This document shows positions 25,157-33,484 of a DNA stretch of 64,000 nt, piece after piece; position 1 is the stretch's first letter, and each line of letters starts with the position of its first letter. The notes beneath the pieces are model-generated. The model had not been told where the DNA came from. It did no database searches and saw only the letters and a list, made by a program, of their open reading frames with translations. Source of the DNA: Rhodococcus sp. B7740 (lineage in GTDB: Bacteria; Actinomycetota; Actinomycetes; Mycobacteriales; Mycobacteriaceae); NCBI RefSeq assembly GCF_000954115.1, contig NZ_CP010797.1, positions 4,464,001-4,528,000 on the forward strand, read 5' to 3'. A program made the position numbers and the translations under genes.

Positions 25157-26494
25157 CTACGGCAACGACGGCAGCTGCGTGTCCACGAGCCATGCGTCCC
25201 ACAGACTTCGGGGGCACCCGAAGCGGGAGGCGAGGTCGGTGAAGTCCGCCGTTGCGACCGTCGAGTAGCGGTACTTGGAGGTCCATTCCTGGATCAGTCC
25301 GAAGAAGCGCTCGTCGCCGATGGTGCGCCGCACGGCGTGCAGTGCCAGTGCACCGCGCTTGTACACGCGGTCGTCGAAGATGCGGGCGGGCCCGGGATCG
25401 CTGAGCTGTAGGTCCATGGCCAGTCCGCGCTGAATGGTGTGTGCGCGCTTTGCCTTGTCGTGAGCCGTTGCGCCGCCGGAGTTCTCGGCCCAGATCCACT
25501 CGGAGTAGCAGGCGAATCCCTCGTGCAGCCAGATGTCGGCCCACTTGCCGAGAGTCAGCGAGTTGCCGAACCACTGGTGCGCCAGCTCGTGCGCGACGAG
25601 ACGCTCGTAGTACCGGGAACCGGAACAGTGATTGGCTCCGAAGATCGACAGCCCCTGCGCCTCGATCGGAATCTCGAGATCGTCGTCGGTCACCACCACG
25701 GTGTACGACGCGAAAGGGTAAGGGCCGTACAGCCGTACGAACGTATCCATCATCTGCGGTTGACGACCGAAGTCGTGATCGAACTGCGCGCGCAGGCGCG
25801 GCGGAGTGATGGCCTTCATTGGCACCGGTCCCGGGCTGACGATGCGATGCTCGTACGGACCGATCTGAATGGTCGCGAGGTAACTGGCCATCGGCTCGGG
25901 CTGCTCGTACACCCAGGTGGTGCGGCTGGCGCGAGTCTGCTTGCGCACCAACGTTCCGTTGGCCACCGCGTAGTACGGCGAATCGGTGGTGATGGTGATG
26001 CCGTAGCTGGCCTTGGACACCGGATGGTCGTCGCACGGGAACCACGACGCGGCCCCGTTGGGCTGGCTGGCGACGATCGACCCTTCGGCGAGCTCGTCCC
26101 AGCCGACCTCACCCCAGAAACCGTTGATGGGCTTGGGGGTTCCGCCGTACGACACCGTCACCACCAGTGCCGCGCCCGACGCGATGGGCTTGGCGGGCGT
26201 AATCTTCAGCTTGCCGCGCTGGTGGCTGAACTTCACCGATCGCGAGCCGTTGACCGACACCTTCGACACGTTCATCGCCGGGCCGAGATCGAACGCGAAC
26301 TTCGACACCGTCGCCGTGGTGACCGCGGTGATCTTCGCCTTGCCCGTCAGCCGGTTGCTCTCGACCTTGTATTCGAGATCGAGTTCGTAGCGCGAGACGC
26401 GGTAGCCCCGATTTCCGTTCTGCGGAAGGTATGTATCGATCGGATTGTCGCTGGCATCGACGTCGAACACCGGTGCCACCAGCCTGTCTGGCAC
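25157..26494 (-). CDS. M1 family zinc aminopeptidase
   Basis: A 445-residue metallopeptidase, about half the length of PepN, matching the short actinobacterial M1 type. Zinc site: HELAHQW (His302, Glu303, His306) and Glu325 in WLHEGFACYSEW, exactly 18 residues on. The substrate-binding GAMEN-like motif is IEAQGLSIFG. N-terminal beta-sandwich domain precedes. No signal peptide. GTG start at 26494, 6 bp downstream of the synthetase stop, so the two genes are probably cotranscribed. Confidence 0.92.
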   Translation of the reverse strand: MPDRLVAPVFDVDASDNPIDTYLPQNGNRGYRVSRYELDLEYKVESNRLTGKAKITAVTTATVSKFAFDLGPAMNVSKVSVNGSRSVKFSHQRGKLKITPAKPIASGAALVVTVSYGGTPKPINGFWGEVGWDELAEGSIVASQPNGAASWFPCDDHPVSKASYGITITTDSPYYAVANGTLVRKQTRASRTTWVYEQPEPMASYLATIQIGPYEHRIVSPGPVPMKAITPPRLRAQFDHDFGRQPQMMDTFVRLYGPYPFASYTVVVTDDDLEIPIEAQGLSIFGANHCSGSRYYERLVAHELAHQWFGNSLTLGKWADIWLHEGFACYSEWIWAENSGGATAHDKAKRAHTIQRGLAMDLQLSDPGPARIFDDRVYKRGALALHAVRRTIGDERFFGLIQEWTSKYRYSTVATADFTDLASRFGCPRSLWDAWLVDTQLPSLP

Positions 26495-26500
26495 GAAAGA

Positions 26501-29500
26501 TCACCCCTCGTTTCGGTCGTCGCGGATGCGCGGGAAGGGATCCCCCTTGGCCCAGGGCGCGATCGGATTGCCCTGCCAACGAGTATGCGCGGGAACCGTA
26601 TCACCGCGCATCACCAGGGAGGCAGGCCCCACCGTCGCGCCGTCACCGATTCCCGATGCAGGCAGCGCGACACAGTGTGGTCCCAGTGTTGCGCCTCTAC
26701 CGAGATCGACCGTGTCCATGGACATGATCCGATCATGGAACAGGTGCGTCTGCACAACGCACCCTCGGTTGACGGTCGCACCGTCGGCCAATGTCACCAG
26801 ATCGGCCTCGGGAAGCCAGTACGTCTCGCACCAGACTCCGCGGCCGATATCGGCACCGAGCCATCGCAACCACATGTTCAACACCGCTGTGCCCTCGGCC
26901 GCGCGCGCGAACCACGGCGCGGCGACGGTCTCGACGAAGGTGTCGGCCACCTCGTTCCGCCAGACGAACGAACTCCACAACGGATGATCGGTCTTGCCGA
27001 TCCGGCCCACCCACAGCCACTTCGCCAACGCCGACACCGCAGCGGCCACGAAACCGGCGACGAGAAGCACGAGGCCACTGACCAGTGCCGCCAACCAATA
27101 TCCGACGGCGTCGGCGACGGCGGTCAGCCCGAACAACACTCCGAGTCCGATGCCGAACGTCACGACGACGGGAATCAACCGACACGTCTCGACGAGCGAG
27201 CGGGCGACCTTCAGCTTGCGTGCCGGATCGAACGTGCGTGACGAGTCCGCGCTACCGGCGGCTCGACGCAGTCGCACCGGCGGGCTGCCGAGCCACGACG
27301 AGCCGGACTTCGCCTTGTCCGGAGTGGCGGACAGCACGGCGACCAGACCGTTCTTCGGGACGGTTCGGCCGGGACCGGTCATGCCGGAATTGCCGAGGAA
27401 CGCTCGCTTGCCCACCTTCGCATCGCCCAGATGCATCCAGCCGCCGCCGAGTTCGTAACTGGCGACCATGGTGTCGTCGGCGAGGAATGCGCCGTCCGCG
27501 ACCGTGGTGAACTTGGGGATCATCAGCACCGTCGACGCCTCGACGTCCTTGCCGATCTTCGCGCCGAGCAGCCGGAGCCAATGGGGCGTCAACAGCGACG
27601 CGTAGAGCGGGAACAGGAACGTGCGCGCCGAGTCCATCAGGCGCTCGGTGGCCCACACCTGCCAACCGATGCGGCTGCGCACCGGGTGGTAGCCGCCGAC
27701 GAGGCCGATGCTGAGCACCCGCACCGCAACGACGGTGATCAGCGCGAACACCGCCAACGACACCAGCGTCGCCACGGGCAACATCACCAGACCACGCTCG
27801 AAGGCGTCGAGCACGGAGTCGGCGGTGTGAATCCACCAGCCCATCAGCACCAGGCTGACGCCGATCGAGAACAAAGCCATGCCGGACAGGAACAGAGATG
27901 CGACGCCGTAGGCGAAGACCCAATGGGTTGCGCGTGGTGGAGCTTCCGCGGGCCACGGATGATCGGCCTTGCCGACCTTCTGAGCCGGCGAACCGGACCA
28001 CATCTGGCCGGCCTTCACGCGTCCGACGACGGCGGAGCCTGCCGTGACGACCGCGTTCTTGCCGACCTTGGTGCCGGGCAGCAGCGTCGAGCGGGCACCG
28101 ACGGTGGCACCGGCACCGATCTCGATGCCGCCGATGTAGACGAGATCGCCGTCGATCCAGTGACCGGACAGATCGACCTCGGGCTCGATGGAGCAGCCGT
28201 CACCCAACTCGAGCAAGCCGGTGACCGGCGGCAGGGTGTGCAGGTCGACGCCCTTGCCGATCTTGGCACCGAGAGCGCGCGCGTAGTAGACCATCCACGG
28301 TGCGCCCGACAGGTTCGACGCACCACTGGCATCGGTCAATCTCGTTGCGGCCCAAAGCCTGATGTGCATACTCCCGCCGCGCTCGTACGCGCCCGGTTTC
28401 AGCCCGGCCAACAGGATGCGCGATCCGATCACCGAGATCGCCATGCGGCCGACCGGGGTGATGAACAGGACGAATGCCAGGAGCACCCACCACCAGGACA
28501 GCGTCGGAGCCCAGGGCACGTCGCCGAACCAGGACATGACGTTGAACAGCAGTCCGAGCCAGGTGACCCACTGCAATCCGGTCAGGGTGGTCAACGGAAC
28601 GGTTGCAGCGATCTGCGCCCATTGCGCGGTGCGCGAGGTCGGGGCGACTTCACGGGGAACGGCCTCGACGACCGGCTTCAGGTCGTCGAGATACTGCGCC
28701 AGCGAACCCAGCCGCGGGTGGTCGTAGAGCTGCGCGACGGTGATCTCGGGGAACCGCTCGCGCAGCGCCGTCACCAATTGCGCGGCCGACAGCGAACCGC
28801 CACCGTTGGCGAAAAAATCGGCGTTCTCGTCCGCGATCTGCGCGCCGAGGATGTTGGTCCACAGTTCGGCCACCCACCCCGCCGTGCCGCCGAGCGAGGA
28901 GGCACCCGCCATGCCGGGCAGGGGCCACGGCAGGGCATTGCGGTCGACCTTGCCCGAGGTACGCGTTGGCATCTCGTCGACCAACGCCAGGCGCGGAACC
29001 AGCGCCGCAGGCAACTGTTCGGCGAGCAACTCGCGAGCGGCTTCGAGATCGAAATCGGGGTTGGTGCTCGCGAGATACCCGACGAGCACCGAGTTACCGG
29101 CAGCCGTCTTGCGGATGGCGGCCGCCGCACCGCCGACGCCCGGAAGTGCTTGCAGCGCATTGTCTATCTCGCCGAGCTCGATGCGTCGACCGCCGAGCTT
29201 GACCTGGTCGTCGGCGCGACCCTGGAACAACAGACCTTCGAGCTCCAGCTTGACCAGATCGCCGCTGCGATACGCCCGTTCCCACCCGAGGGACGGCATG
29301 GGCGCGTACTTCTCGGCGTCCTTGGCCGGGTCGAGATACCGAGCGAGTCCGACGCCCCCGATGACCAGCTCGCCGACTTCGCCGACCTGCACCGGGGTGC
29401 CGGAGCCGTCGACGACAGCGAGGTCCCAGCCGTCGAGGGGGAGCCCGATCCGGACCGGACCCTTGCCGTCCATGATCGCCGCACAGGCGACGACCGTCGC

Positions 29501-30451
29501 CTCGGTGGGGCCGTAGGTGTTCCAGACCTCACGGCCCTCGACGGCGAGGCGCTCGGCCAACTCCGGCGGGCAGGCTTCGCCGCCGAAGATGAGCAGCCGC
29601 ACCGCTTCCAGAGCCACCGCGGGCCACAGCGACGCCAGCGTCGGGACCGTCGAGACGACACTGATGTCGCGGGAGACGAGCCACGGGCCGAGGTCGAAGC
29701 CGGACCGCACCAGAGACCTGGGCGCGGGAACCAGACACGCGCCGTGCCGCCACGCCAGCCACATCTCCTCGCACGACGCGTCGAACGCCACCGACAATCC
29801 GGCCAGCACTCGGTCGCCCGGACCGAGCGGATCCTTCTGCAGGAACATGCGGGCCTCGGCGTCGACGAACGCCGCTGCGTTGCGATGACTGACGGCAACG
29901 CCCTTGGGAGTGCCCGTCGAACCCGAGGTGAAGATGACCCACGCGTCGTCCTGCGGGGTGGGCGGTCCGGCATTGTGTTCGGTGAGGTCGTGCTGAGGAA
30001 CGTCCTGCTTGGGGGCAGTACCGGCGGCGATTCCGCCCGCGGTGACGATGGCCGTCACCTGCGCCTCGCCGAAGACCAACTCGGCCCTCTCCTCGGGGTC
30101 GTCCGCGTCCACCGGCACGTAGGCAGCACCGACCGCGAGGATCGACAGGATCGCGACGTAGAGGGAGAACGAACCCGACGGCATGCGGATTCCGACGCGA
30201 TCGCCGCGCCTGACACCGGCGTTGGCGAGCCACTGAGCGCCCTCGGCGATATCGTCCAACAACTCGGAGTAACTGACCGACACGGCACCGTCGTCGATCG
30301 CGGGGGCGTCGGGGAAACGATGTGCCGTGTCGCGGAGGATGTCGATGAGCGTCCGGGCGGGTGGAGCCTGCGGCGAGCGAAGAAACGCCGCCGGGGCAGG
30401 TGCTGTGTCCGCGCTCGAACCCGGCAGATCGTTCTCTCGATGCACAGACAA
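26501..30451 (-). CDS. Pls/PosA-family non-ribosomal peptide synthetase-like protein
   Basis: A 1316-residue membrane synthetase. Adenylation domain (residues ~30-510): IFTSGSTGTPKGV, NTYGPTEATV, YRSGDLV, GRADDQVKLGGRRIELGEI and TSGKVDRNALP. Carrier domain (~530-600) with FFANGGGSLSAA, whose Ser takes phosphopantetheine. Then about six transmembrane helices in pairs alternate with left-handed beta-helix (hexapeptide) regions. There is no condensation domain, as in poly-lysine synthetase relatives, where membrane and tandem C-terminal domains join amino acids. The amino acid is not predictable by eye. TTG start at 30451 fits the AAGGA site; GTG 30445 is the alternative. Confidence 0.88.
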   Translation of the reverse strand: MSVHRENDLPGSSADTAPAPAAFLRSPQAPPARTLIDILRDTAHRFPDAPAIDDGAVSVSYSELLDDIAEGAQWLANAGVRRGDRVGIRMPSGSFSLYVAILSILAVGAAYVPVDADDPEERAELVFGEAQVTAIVTAGGIAAGTAPKQDVPQHDLTEHNAGPPTPQDDAWVIFTSGSTGTPKGVAVSHRNAAAFVDAEARMFLQKDPLGPGDRVLAGLSVAFDASCEEMWLAWRHGACLVPAPRSLVRSGFDLGPWLVSRDISVVSTVPTLASLWPAVALEAVRLLIFGGEACPPELAERLAVEGREVWNTYGPTEATVVACAAIMDGKGPVRIGLPLDGWDLAVVDGSGTPVQVGEVGELVIGGVGLARYLDPAKDAEKYAPMPSLGWERAYRSGDLVKLELEGLLFQGRADDQVKLGGRRIELGEIDNALQALPGVGGAAAAIRKTAAGNSVLVGYLASTNPDFDLEAARELLAEQLPAALVPRLALVDEMPTRTSGKVDRNALPWPLPGMAGASSLGGTAGWVAELWTNILGAQIADENADFFANGGGSLSAAQLVTALRERFPEITVAQLYDHPRLGSLAQYLDDLKPVVEAVPREVAPTSRTAQWAQIAATVPLTTLTGLQWVTWLGLLFNVMSWFGDVPWAPTLSWWWVLLAFVLFITPVGRMAISVIGSRILLAGLKPGAYERGGSMHIRLWAATRLTDASGASNLSGAPWMVYYARALGAKIGKGVDLHTLPPVTGLLELGDGCSIEPEVDLSGHWIDGDLVYIGGIEIGAGATVGARSTLLPGTKVGKNAVVTAGSAVVGRVKAGQMWSGSPAQKVGKADHPWPAEAPPRATHWVFAYGVASLFLSGMALFSIGVSLVLMGWWIHTADSVLDAFERGLVMLPVATLVSLAVFALITVVAVRVLSIGLVGGYHPVRSRIGWQVWATERLMDSARTFLFPLYASLLTPHWLRLLGAKIGKDVEASTVLMIPKFTTVADGAFLADDTMVASYELGGGWMHLGDAKVGKRAFLGNSGMTGPGRTVPKNGLVAVLSATPDKAKSGSSWLGSPPVRLRRAAGSADSSRTFDPARKLKVARSLVETCRLIPVVVTFGIGLGVLFGLTAVADAVGYWLAALVSGLVLLVAGFVAAAVSALAKWLWVGRIGKTDHPLWSSFVWRNEVADTFVETVAAPWFARAAEGTAVLNMWLRWLGADIGRGVWCETYWLPEADLVTLADGATVNRGCVVQTHLFHDRIMSMDTVDLGRGATLGPHCVALPASGIGDGATVGPASLVMRGDTVPAHTRWQGNPIAPWAKGDPFPRIRDDRNEG

Positions 30452-30654
30452 CCGGGCGTCCTTCTCGTTCGTTGCAAGTAACTCTGCGTTGGCAAGTGAT
30501 TCTGTGGTGCTGGCGAGCAGCAGCGCCGTTGGTTATCTCACGTTCTGTTTGCCAGCAGGTGAACGAGCGCGCCTTCCCACCGCGGGAATCCTACTGCGGC
30601 GCAGGGGCGAGTCCCGGCTTGACAAAACGGCAGCGAGTTTGCGAGTGTCTCTCC
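30452..30654. other. Divergent intergenic region before the riboswitch
   Basis: Together with the riboswitch this is a 376-bp gap between divergent genes. The part 30452-30654 must hold the promoters of the synthetase (minus) and of the riboswitch transcript (plus). TTGACAAAACGG at 30619 looks like a -35 region for the plus strand, with the riboswitch starting ~35 bp later. No gene seen. Confidence 0.5.
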
Positions 30655-30745
30655 CACGGTCACGAGTACCAGCATCAAGCCCCGGCTAGCTGGTCGGCAA
30701 CCCTCCTCCGCGGTGGGGTGCTCCGGGTGACGACCAGGCTGATGC
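30655..30745 (+). ncRNA. SAM-IV riboswitch
   Basis: The stretch contains the conserved elements of the actinobacterial SAM-IV aptamer in order: GTCACGAGTACCAGC, AAGCCCCGGCTAGCTGGTC, GGCAACCCTCC, CGCGGTGGGGTGC and CCGGGTGACGACCAGGC. ACCAGC (30668-30673) pairs with GCTGGT (30689-30694). It binds S-adenosylmethionine and, by family precedent, lowers expression of the downstream sulfur gene when SAM is plentiful. A CCGG-AAAA-CCGG hairpin follows at 30744-30756. The ATG of the aminotransferase lies ~85 bp downstream. Confidence 0.88.
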
Positions 30746-30827
30746 CGGAAAACCGGCGCGGCAAGCGCGGACTCGTTCACCACGTCCTTCGGTTGCGGGT
30801 CCCTCGAACGTGAGGGCTTGATCTGTC

Positions 30828-32159
30828 ATGACATCTGTACTCTCCCGCCCCTGTGCTCCTTTTGCCCCTGTTTCGGGCACGGATCTACAGGTGCCGCTGG
30901 TCCACGGCGGCACATGCACTTACGCGAACTTCGATTACGCCGCCAGCGCGCCGGCCCTGGACGCGGTGACCGATCGGATCGCCGAACTGCTGCCGTTCTA
31001 CTCGAGCGTGCATCGGGGTGCCGGCTACGCCTCACGGGTCTCGACGGCGGCGTACGAGAAGGCTCGGGTGACGGTCGCTGATTTCGTTGGTGCGCACAGT
31101 GATTCGGTGGTGGTGTTCACACGGAACACCACCGACTCGCTGAACCTGCTGGCCGCCTGCGTGCCGGGCGATACCGTGGTACTCGACATCGAACACCACG
31201 CGAACCTGCTCCCGTGGCGCGATCGACGAGTGGTGGTGGCGGCGTCGACCCTCGCCGAGACCATCACGCGGCTCGACGTGGAGCTCGCCGCGAAACCTGC
31301 TGCACTACTGGCGATCACGGGCGCATCGAACGTCACCGGTGAGGTACTTCCCATCGCGGAACTCGCAGCACTGGCGCATCGGCACGGCGCACGCATCGCG
31401 GTGGACGGTGCCCAGCTGGTTCCGCATCGGCGGGTCGACATCGCCGCACTCGGCGTGGACTACCTCGCGTTCTCCGGCCACAAGCTCTACGCCCCGTTCG
31501 GCGCGGGAGTGCTTGTGGGCACACGTGATTGGCTCGACGCCGGTGAGCCGCACCTGGCCGGCGGCGGCGCGGTGCGCAGCGTGAGCATCGACAACACCGA
31601 CTGGGCCCCGGCACCGCAGCGGCACGAGGCGGGCACGCCCAACGTGCTCGGGGTCGCCGCTCTCGCCGCGGCCTGCGAGGCCATCGCCGGATTCGACGGT
31701 GCCGAGCTGCAGGCGCACGAGCAGGAATTGTCGTCCCGACTGCGGCGCGGCCTGACGGATCTGGACGGCGTCGAGCAGCTCCGGGTCTGGGCCGACGCGC
31801 CCGACAGTGTCGGCATCGTCACCTTCACCGTTGCCGGACGCGATCCCGGTGAGGTGGCCGCGTACCTGTCCGCCGAACACGGAATCGGCGTGCGCGACGG
31901 CAAGTTCTGCGCACACCCCCTGCTGAGCCGGCTGGGGCACGCGGCCGGAGCGGTTCGAGCCAGCATCGGCCTCGGCAGCTCGTCGGCCGATGTGGACCGA
32001 CTCGTCGACGCTCTCGCCGCCCTGGTCGAGTCGGGACCGAACTGGCACTACGCGGAGGATGCCGGCTGGTGGAACCCCGTACCCGACCCGCGACCCTTCC
32101 CCGAGCTGGCCGACGGGGCCGCCGGGGTTGGATCCCCATGCAGCCCCGCAGGCCGTTAG
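30828..32159 (+). CDS. Class V aminotransferase (cysteine desulfurase-like), SAM-IV controlled
   Basis: A 443-residue PLP enzyme of fold type I. The PLP-binding Lys is in FSGHKLYAPFGAG, the Asp/Gln pair in VDGAQLVPH, and FTRNTTDSLNLL binds phosphate. The N-terminal YANFDYAASAPAL and C-terminal VRASIGLGSSSADVDRLVDAL are typical of the CsdA/SufS-like group. The SAM-IV aptamer upstream points to a role in methionine/cysteine sulfur metabolism rather than Fe-S assembly, since no suf gene is near. ATG 30828. Confidence 0.87.
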   Translation: MTSVLSRPCAPFAPVSGTDLQVPLVHGGTCTYANFDYAASAPALDAVTDRIAELLPFYSSVHRGAGYASRVSTAAYEKARVTVADFVGAHSDSVVVFTRNTTDSLNLLAACVPGDTVVLDIEHHANLLPWRDRRVVVAASTLAETITRLDVELAAKPAALLAITGASNVTGEVLPIAELAALAHRHGARIAVDGAQLVPHRRVDIAALGVDYLAFSGHKLYAPFGAGVLVGTRDWLDAGEPHLAGGGAVRSVSIDNTDWAPAPQRHEAGTPNVLGVAALAAACEAIAGFDGAELQAHEQELSSRLRRGLTDLDGVEQLRVWADAPDSVGIVTFTVAGRDPGEVAAYLSAEHGIGVRDGKFCAHPLLSRLGHAAGAVRASIGLGSSSADVDRLVDALAALVESGPNWHYAEDAGWWNPVPDPRPFPELADGAAGVGSPCSPAGR

Positions 32160-32314
32160 CATGGCGTCATGACCGTGAGTGTCGTGTGGACGGGCAACCG
32201 TCACTGGAGCAACAGATACGTGGATCTGTGCCGCACTGCGTCCGGGTCGTGTTCGAGTTCGGCTCCGCTCCGACCGAATGCGTTCACCGACTTCCAGAAA
32301 CAGGACCACCACTC

Positions 32315-32815
32315 ATGTCGCACAACTTCACCCGTGTCGCCGTCGAATTCTCTGCAGGTTGGACCGAACTGACCCTGCCGTCGGACGGTGACGTAGTCCG
32401 GATCCAGGCCTCCGACCTGCGCGAATCCCAGCAACACCGGGCCCGGGTGCGGGCCGAGGCAATCGAGCGCGGCGAATCTGCCGTCAGCGCAGCAGTGTTT
32501 CTCGACCTCGAGGTCCACATCGCAACCGATGCGCGGACTGCACGTCGGGAATTCGCCGCACTGGACGCGCCGACCAGCCCGGCGTCCATCCGCTACGTCG
32601 GAACACCGGCGGGCCTGGCCAGTTTGATCTCCGATGTCACCGCGGCCGATGTGGCCGACGGCGTGACGTTGACGGTGCCAGGCGATGTCGCTCGCCAGTC
32701 GGTACTGATCAACAACGCAGTGTTGCCGCTGCTCGAATCGCGCGGCACCCGACTCGACATCGACGTCGTCGACTCGGTCCTCGGCGCACCGATCGCCCCG
32801 ACACTCGCGTCCTGA
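32315..32815 (+). CDS. Protein resembling the C-terminal part of a luciferase-like monooxygenase
   Basis: A 166-residue protein. GDVVRIQASDLRESQQHRARVRAEAIERG, VFLDLEVHIATDARTARREFAALDA and IRYVGTPAGLASLISDVTAADVADGVTLTVPG resemble the last third of LLM-class flavin monooxygenases. The usual N-terminal two thirds of the barrel are missing and the upstream 150 bp contains no in-frame match, so this is either a small dedicated protein or a remnant that kept its start. It follows the SAM-IV aminotransferase by 155 bp and may share its mRNA. ATG 32315 has AGGA upstream. Confidence 0.55.
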   Translation: MSHNFTRVAVEFSAGWTELTLPSDGDVVRIQASDLRESQQHRARVRAEAIERGESAVSAAVFLDLEVHIATDARTARREFAALDAPTSPASIRYVGTPAGLASLISDVTAADVADGVTLTVPGDVARQSVLINNAVLPLLESRGTRLDIDVVDSVLGAPIAPTLAS

Positions 32816-32835
32816 GCCCCGACAGCGGGGCAGGG

Positions 32836-33309
32836 TCAGGTGACGTCGATCGCCAGACCCGCGGTGATGCGCACCAACTCGGTGAACGTGGACCGAAAGA
32901 TCGTGTTGGTGTGACCGGCGGCCGCCCACACCTCGGCGTACCAGGCCAGATCCTGGTCGACGAACGTGTCCAGATTGGTGGGGTGGCCGACCGGTGCGAT
33001 GCCCCCGATCGGCTGCCCGGTTGCGTGCTTGGCCGTGTCCAGGGGCGCGCGCATCAACGTCCCGCCCAGACGCTCACCGGTGTGCTCGAGATGAACGTTG
33101 TGGGCACCGGAAACCAGTAGCAGTACCGGCTCGTCGTCGAGCAGAAACACCATCGACTTCACGATCGCACCCACTTCGACGCCCAGCGCCGCGGCAGCAT
33201 CGGCGGCGGTGTGCGTGCCCTCAGGGCTGTTGACCACCACACCGTGATGGCCGCGAGAGATCAGAGTGTCGGCAACATGGGCTGCATTCGGATGAAGTAG
33301 CCGGGTCAT
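32836..33309 (-). CDS. YbaK/EbsC family aminoacyl-tRNA deacylase
   Basis: A 157-residue single-domain protein. GVEVGAIVKSMVFLLDDEPVLLLVSGAHNV contains the catalytic Lys of the family, and GGIAPVGHP is the conserved substrate loop. YbaK proteins hydrolyse Cys-tRNA(Pro) in trans and clear mischarged tRNA. Minus strand, its promoter lies next to the tandem repeat array at 33359-33484. Confidence 0.9.
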   Translation of the reverse strand: MTRLLHPNAAHVADTLISRGHHGVVVNSPEGTHTAADAAAALGVEVGAIVKSMVFLLDDEPVLLLVSGAHNVHLEHTGERLGGTLMRAPLDTAKHATGQPIGGIAPVGHPTNLDTFVDQDLAWYAEVWAAAGHTNTIFRSTFTELVRITAGLAIDVT

Positions 33310-33358
33310 GTGCCAACCCTATTGCCCCGCGACCGTTTACGCAGATGCTTGCTTATCC

Positions 33359-33484
33359 GGTCGTTCCGCAGGCTCCACTCCCGCCCTACTGGGTCGTTCC
33401 CGCAGGCTCCACTCCCGCCCTACTGGGTCGTTCCTGCAGGCTCCACTCCCGCCCTACTGGGTCGTTCCTGCAGGCTCCACTCCC
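33359..33484. repeat. Tandem array of dispersed repeat A (four units)
   Basis: Four head-to-tail units of about 34 bp (33359-33390, 33391-33424, 33425-33458, and partial 33459-33484) share GTTCCYGCAGGCTCCACTCC followed by a CGCCCTACTGG linker; the first unit lacks one base. Single copies of the core occur at 8180, 50446 and 54334 (the last two inverted). The last units overlap the 3' end of the allantoicase gene and provide its final codons and stop. Confidence 0.85.

Noticed and set aside
30354-30382. A further copy of repeat A in the 5' end of the synthetase gene
   Set aside because: GTGGAGCCTGCGG matches but the flanks diverge and the position is a gene start, not an end; it may be chance or an old decayed copy.
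27431-30481. A 1016-codon open frame on the plus strand opposite the Pls/PosA synthetase
   Set aside because: The minus strand carries all adenylation and carrier motifs; the antisense frame is Arg/Asp/Gly-rich without any recognisable domain.
32169-32372. A 67-codon ORF between the class V aminotransferase and the LLM-like gene
   Set aside because: Low-complexity Ser/Arg content, overlaps the next gene in another frame and has no ribosome site.
33359-33484. CRISPR array
   Set aside because: The ~34-bp units repeat in full, with no unique spacers, no cas genes nearby, and the core also occurs singly inside genes.
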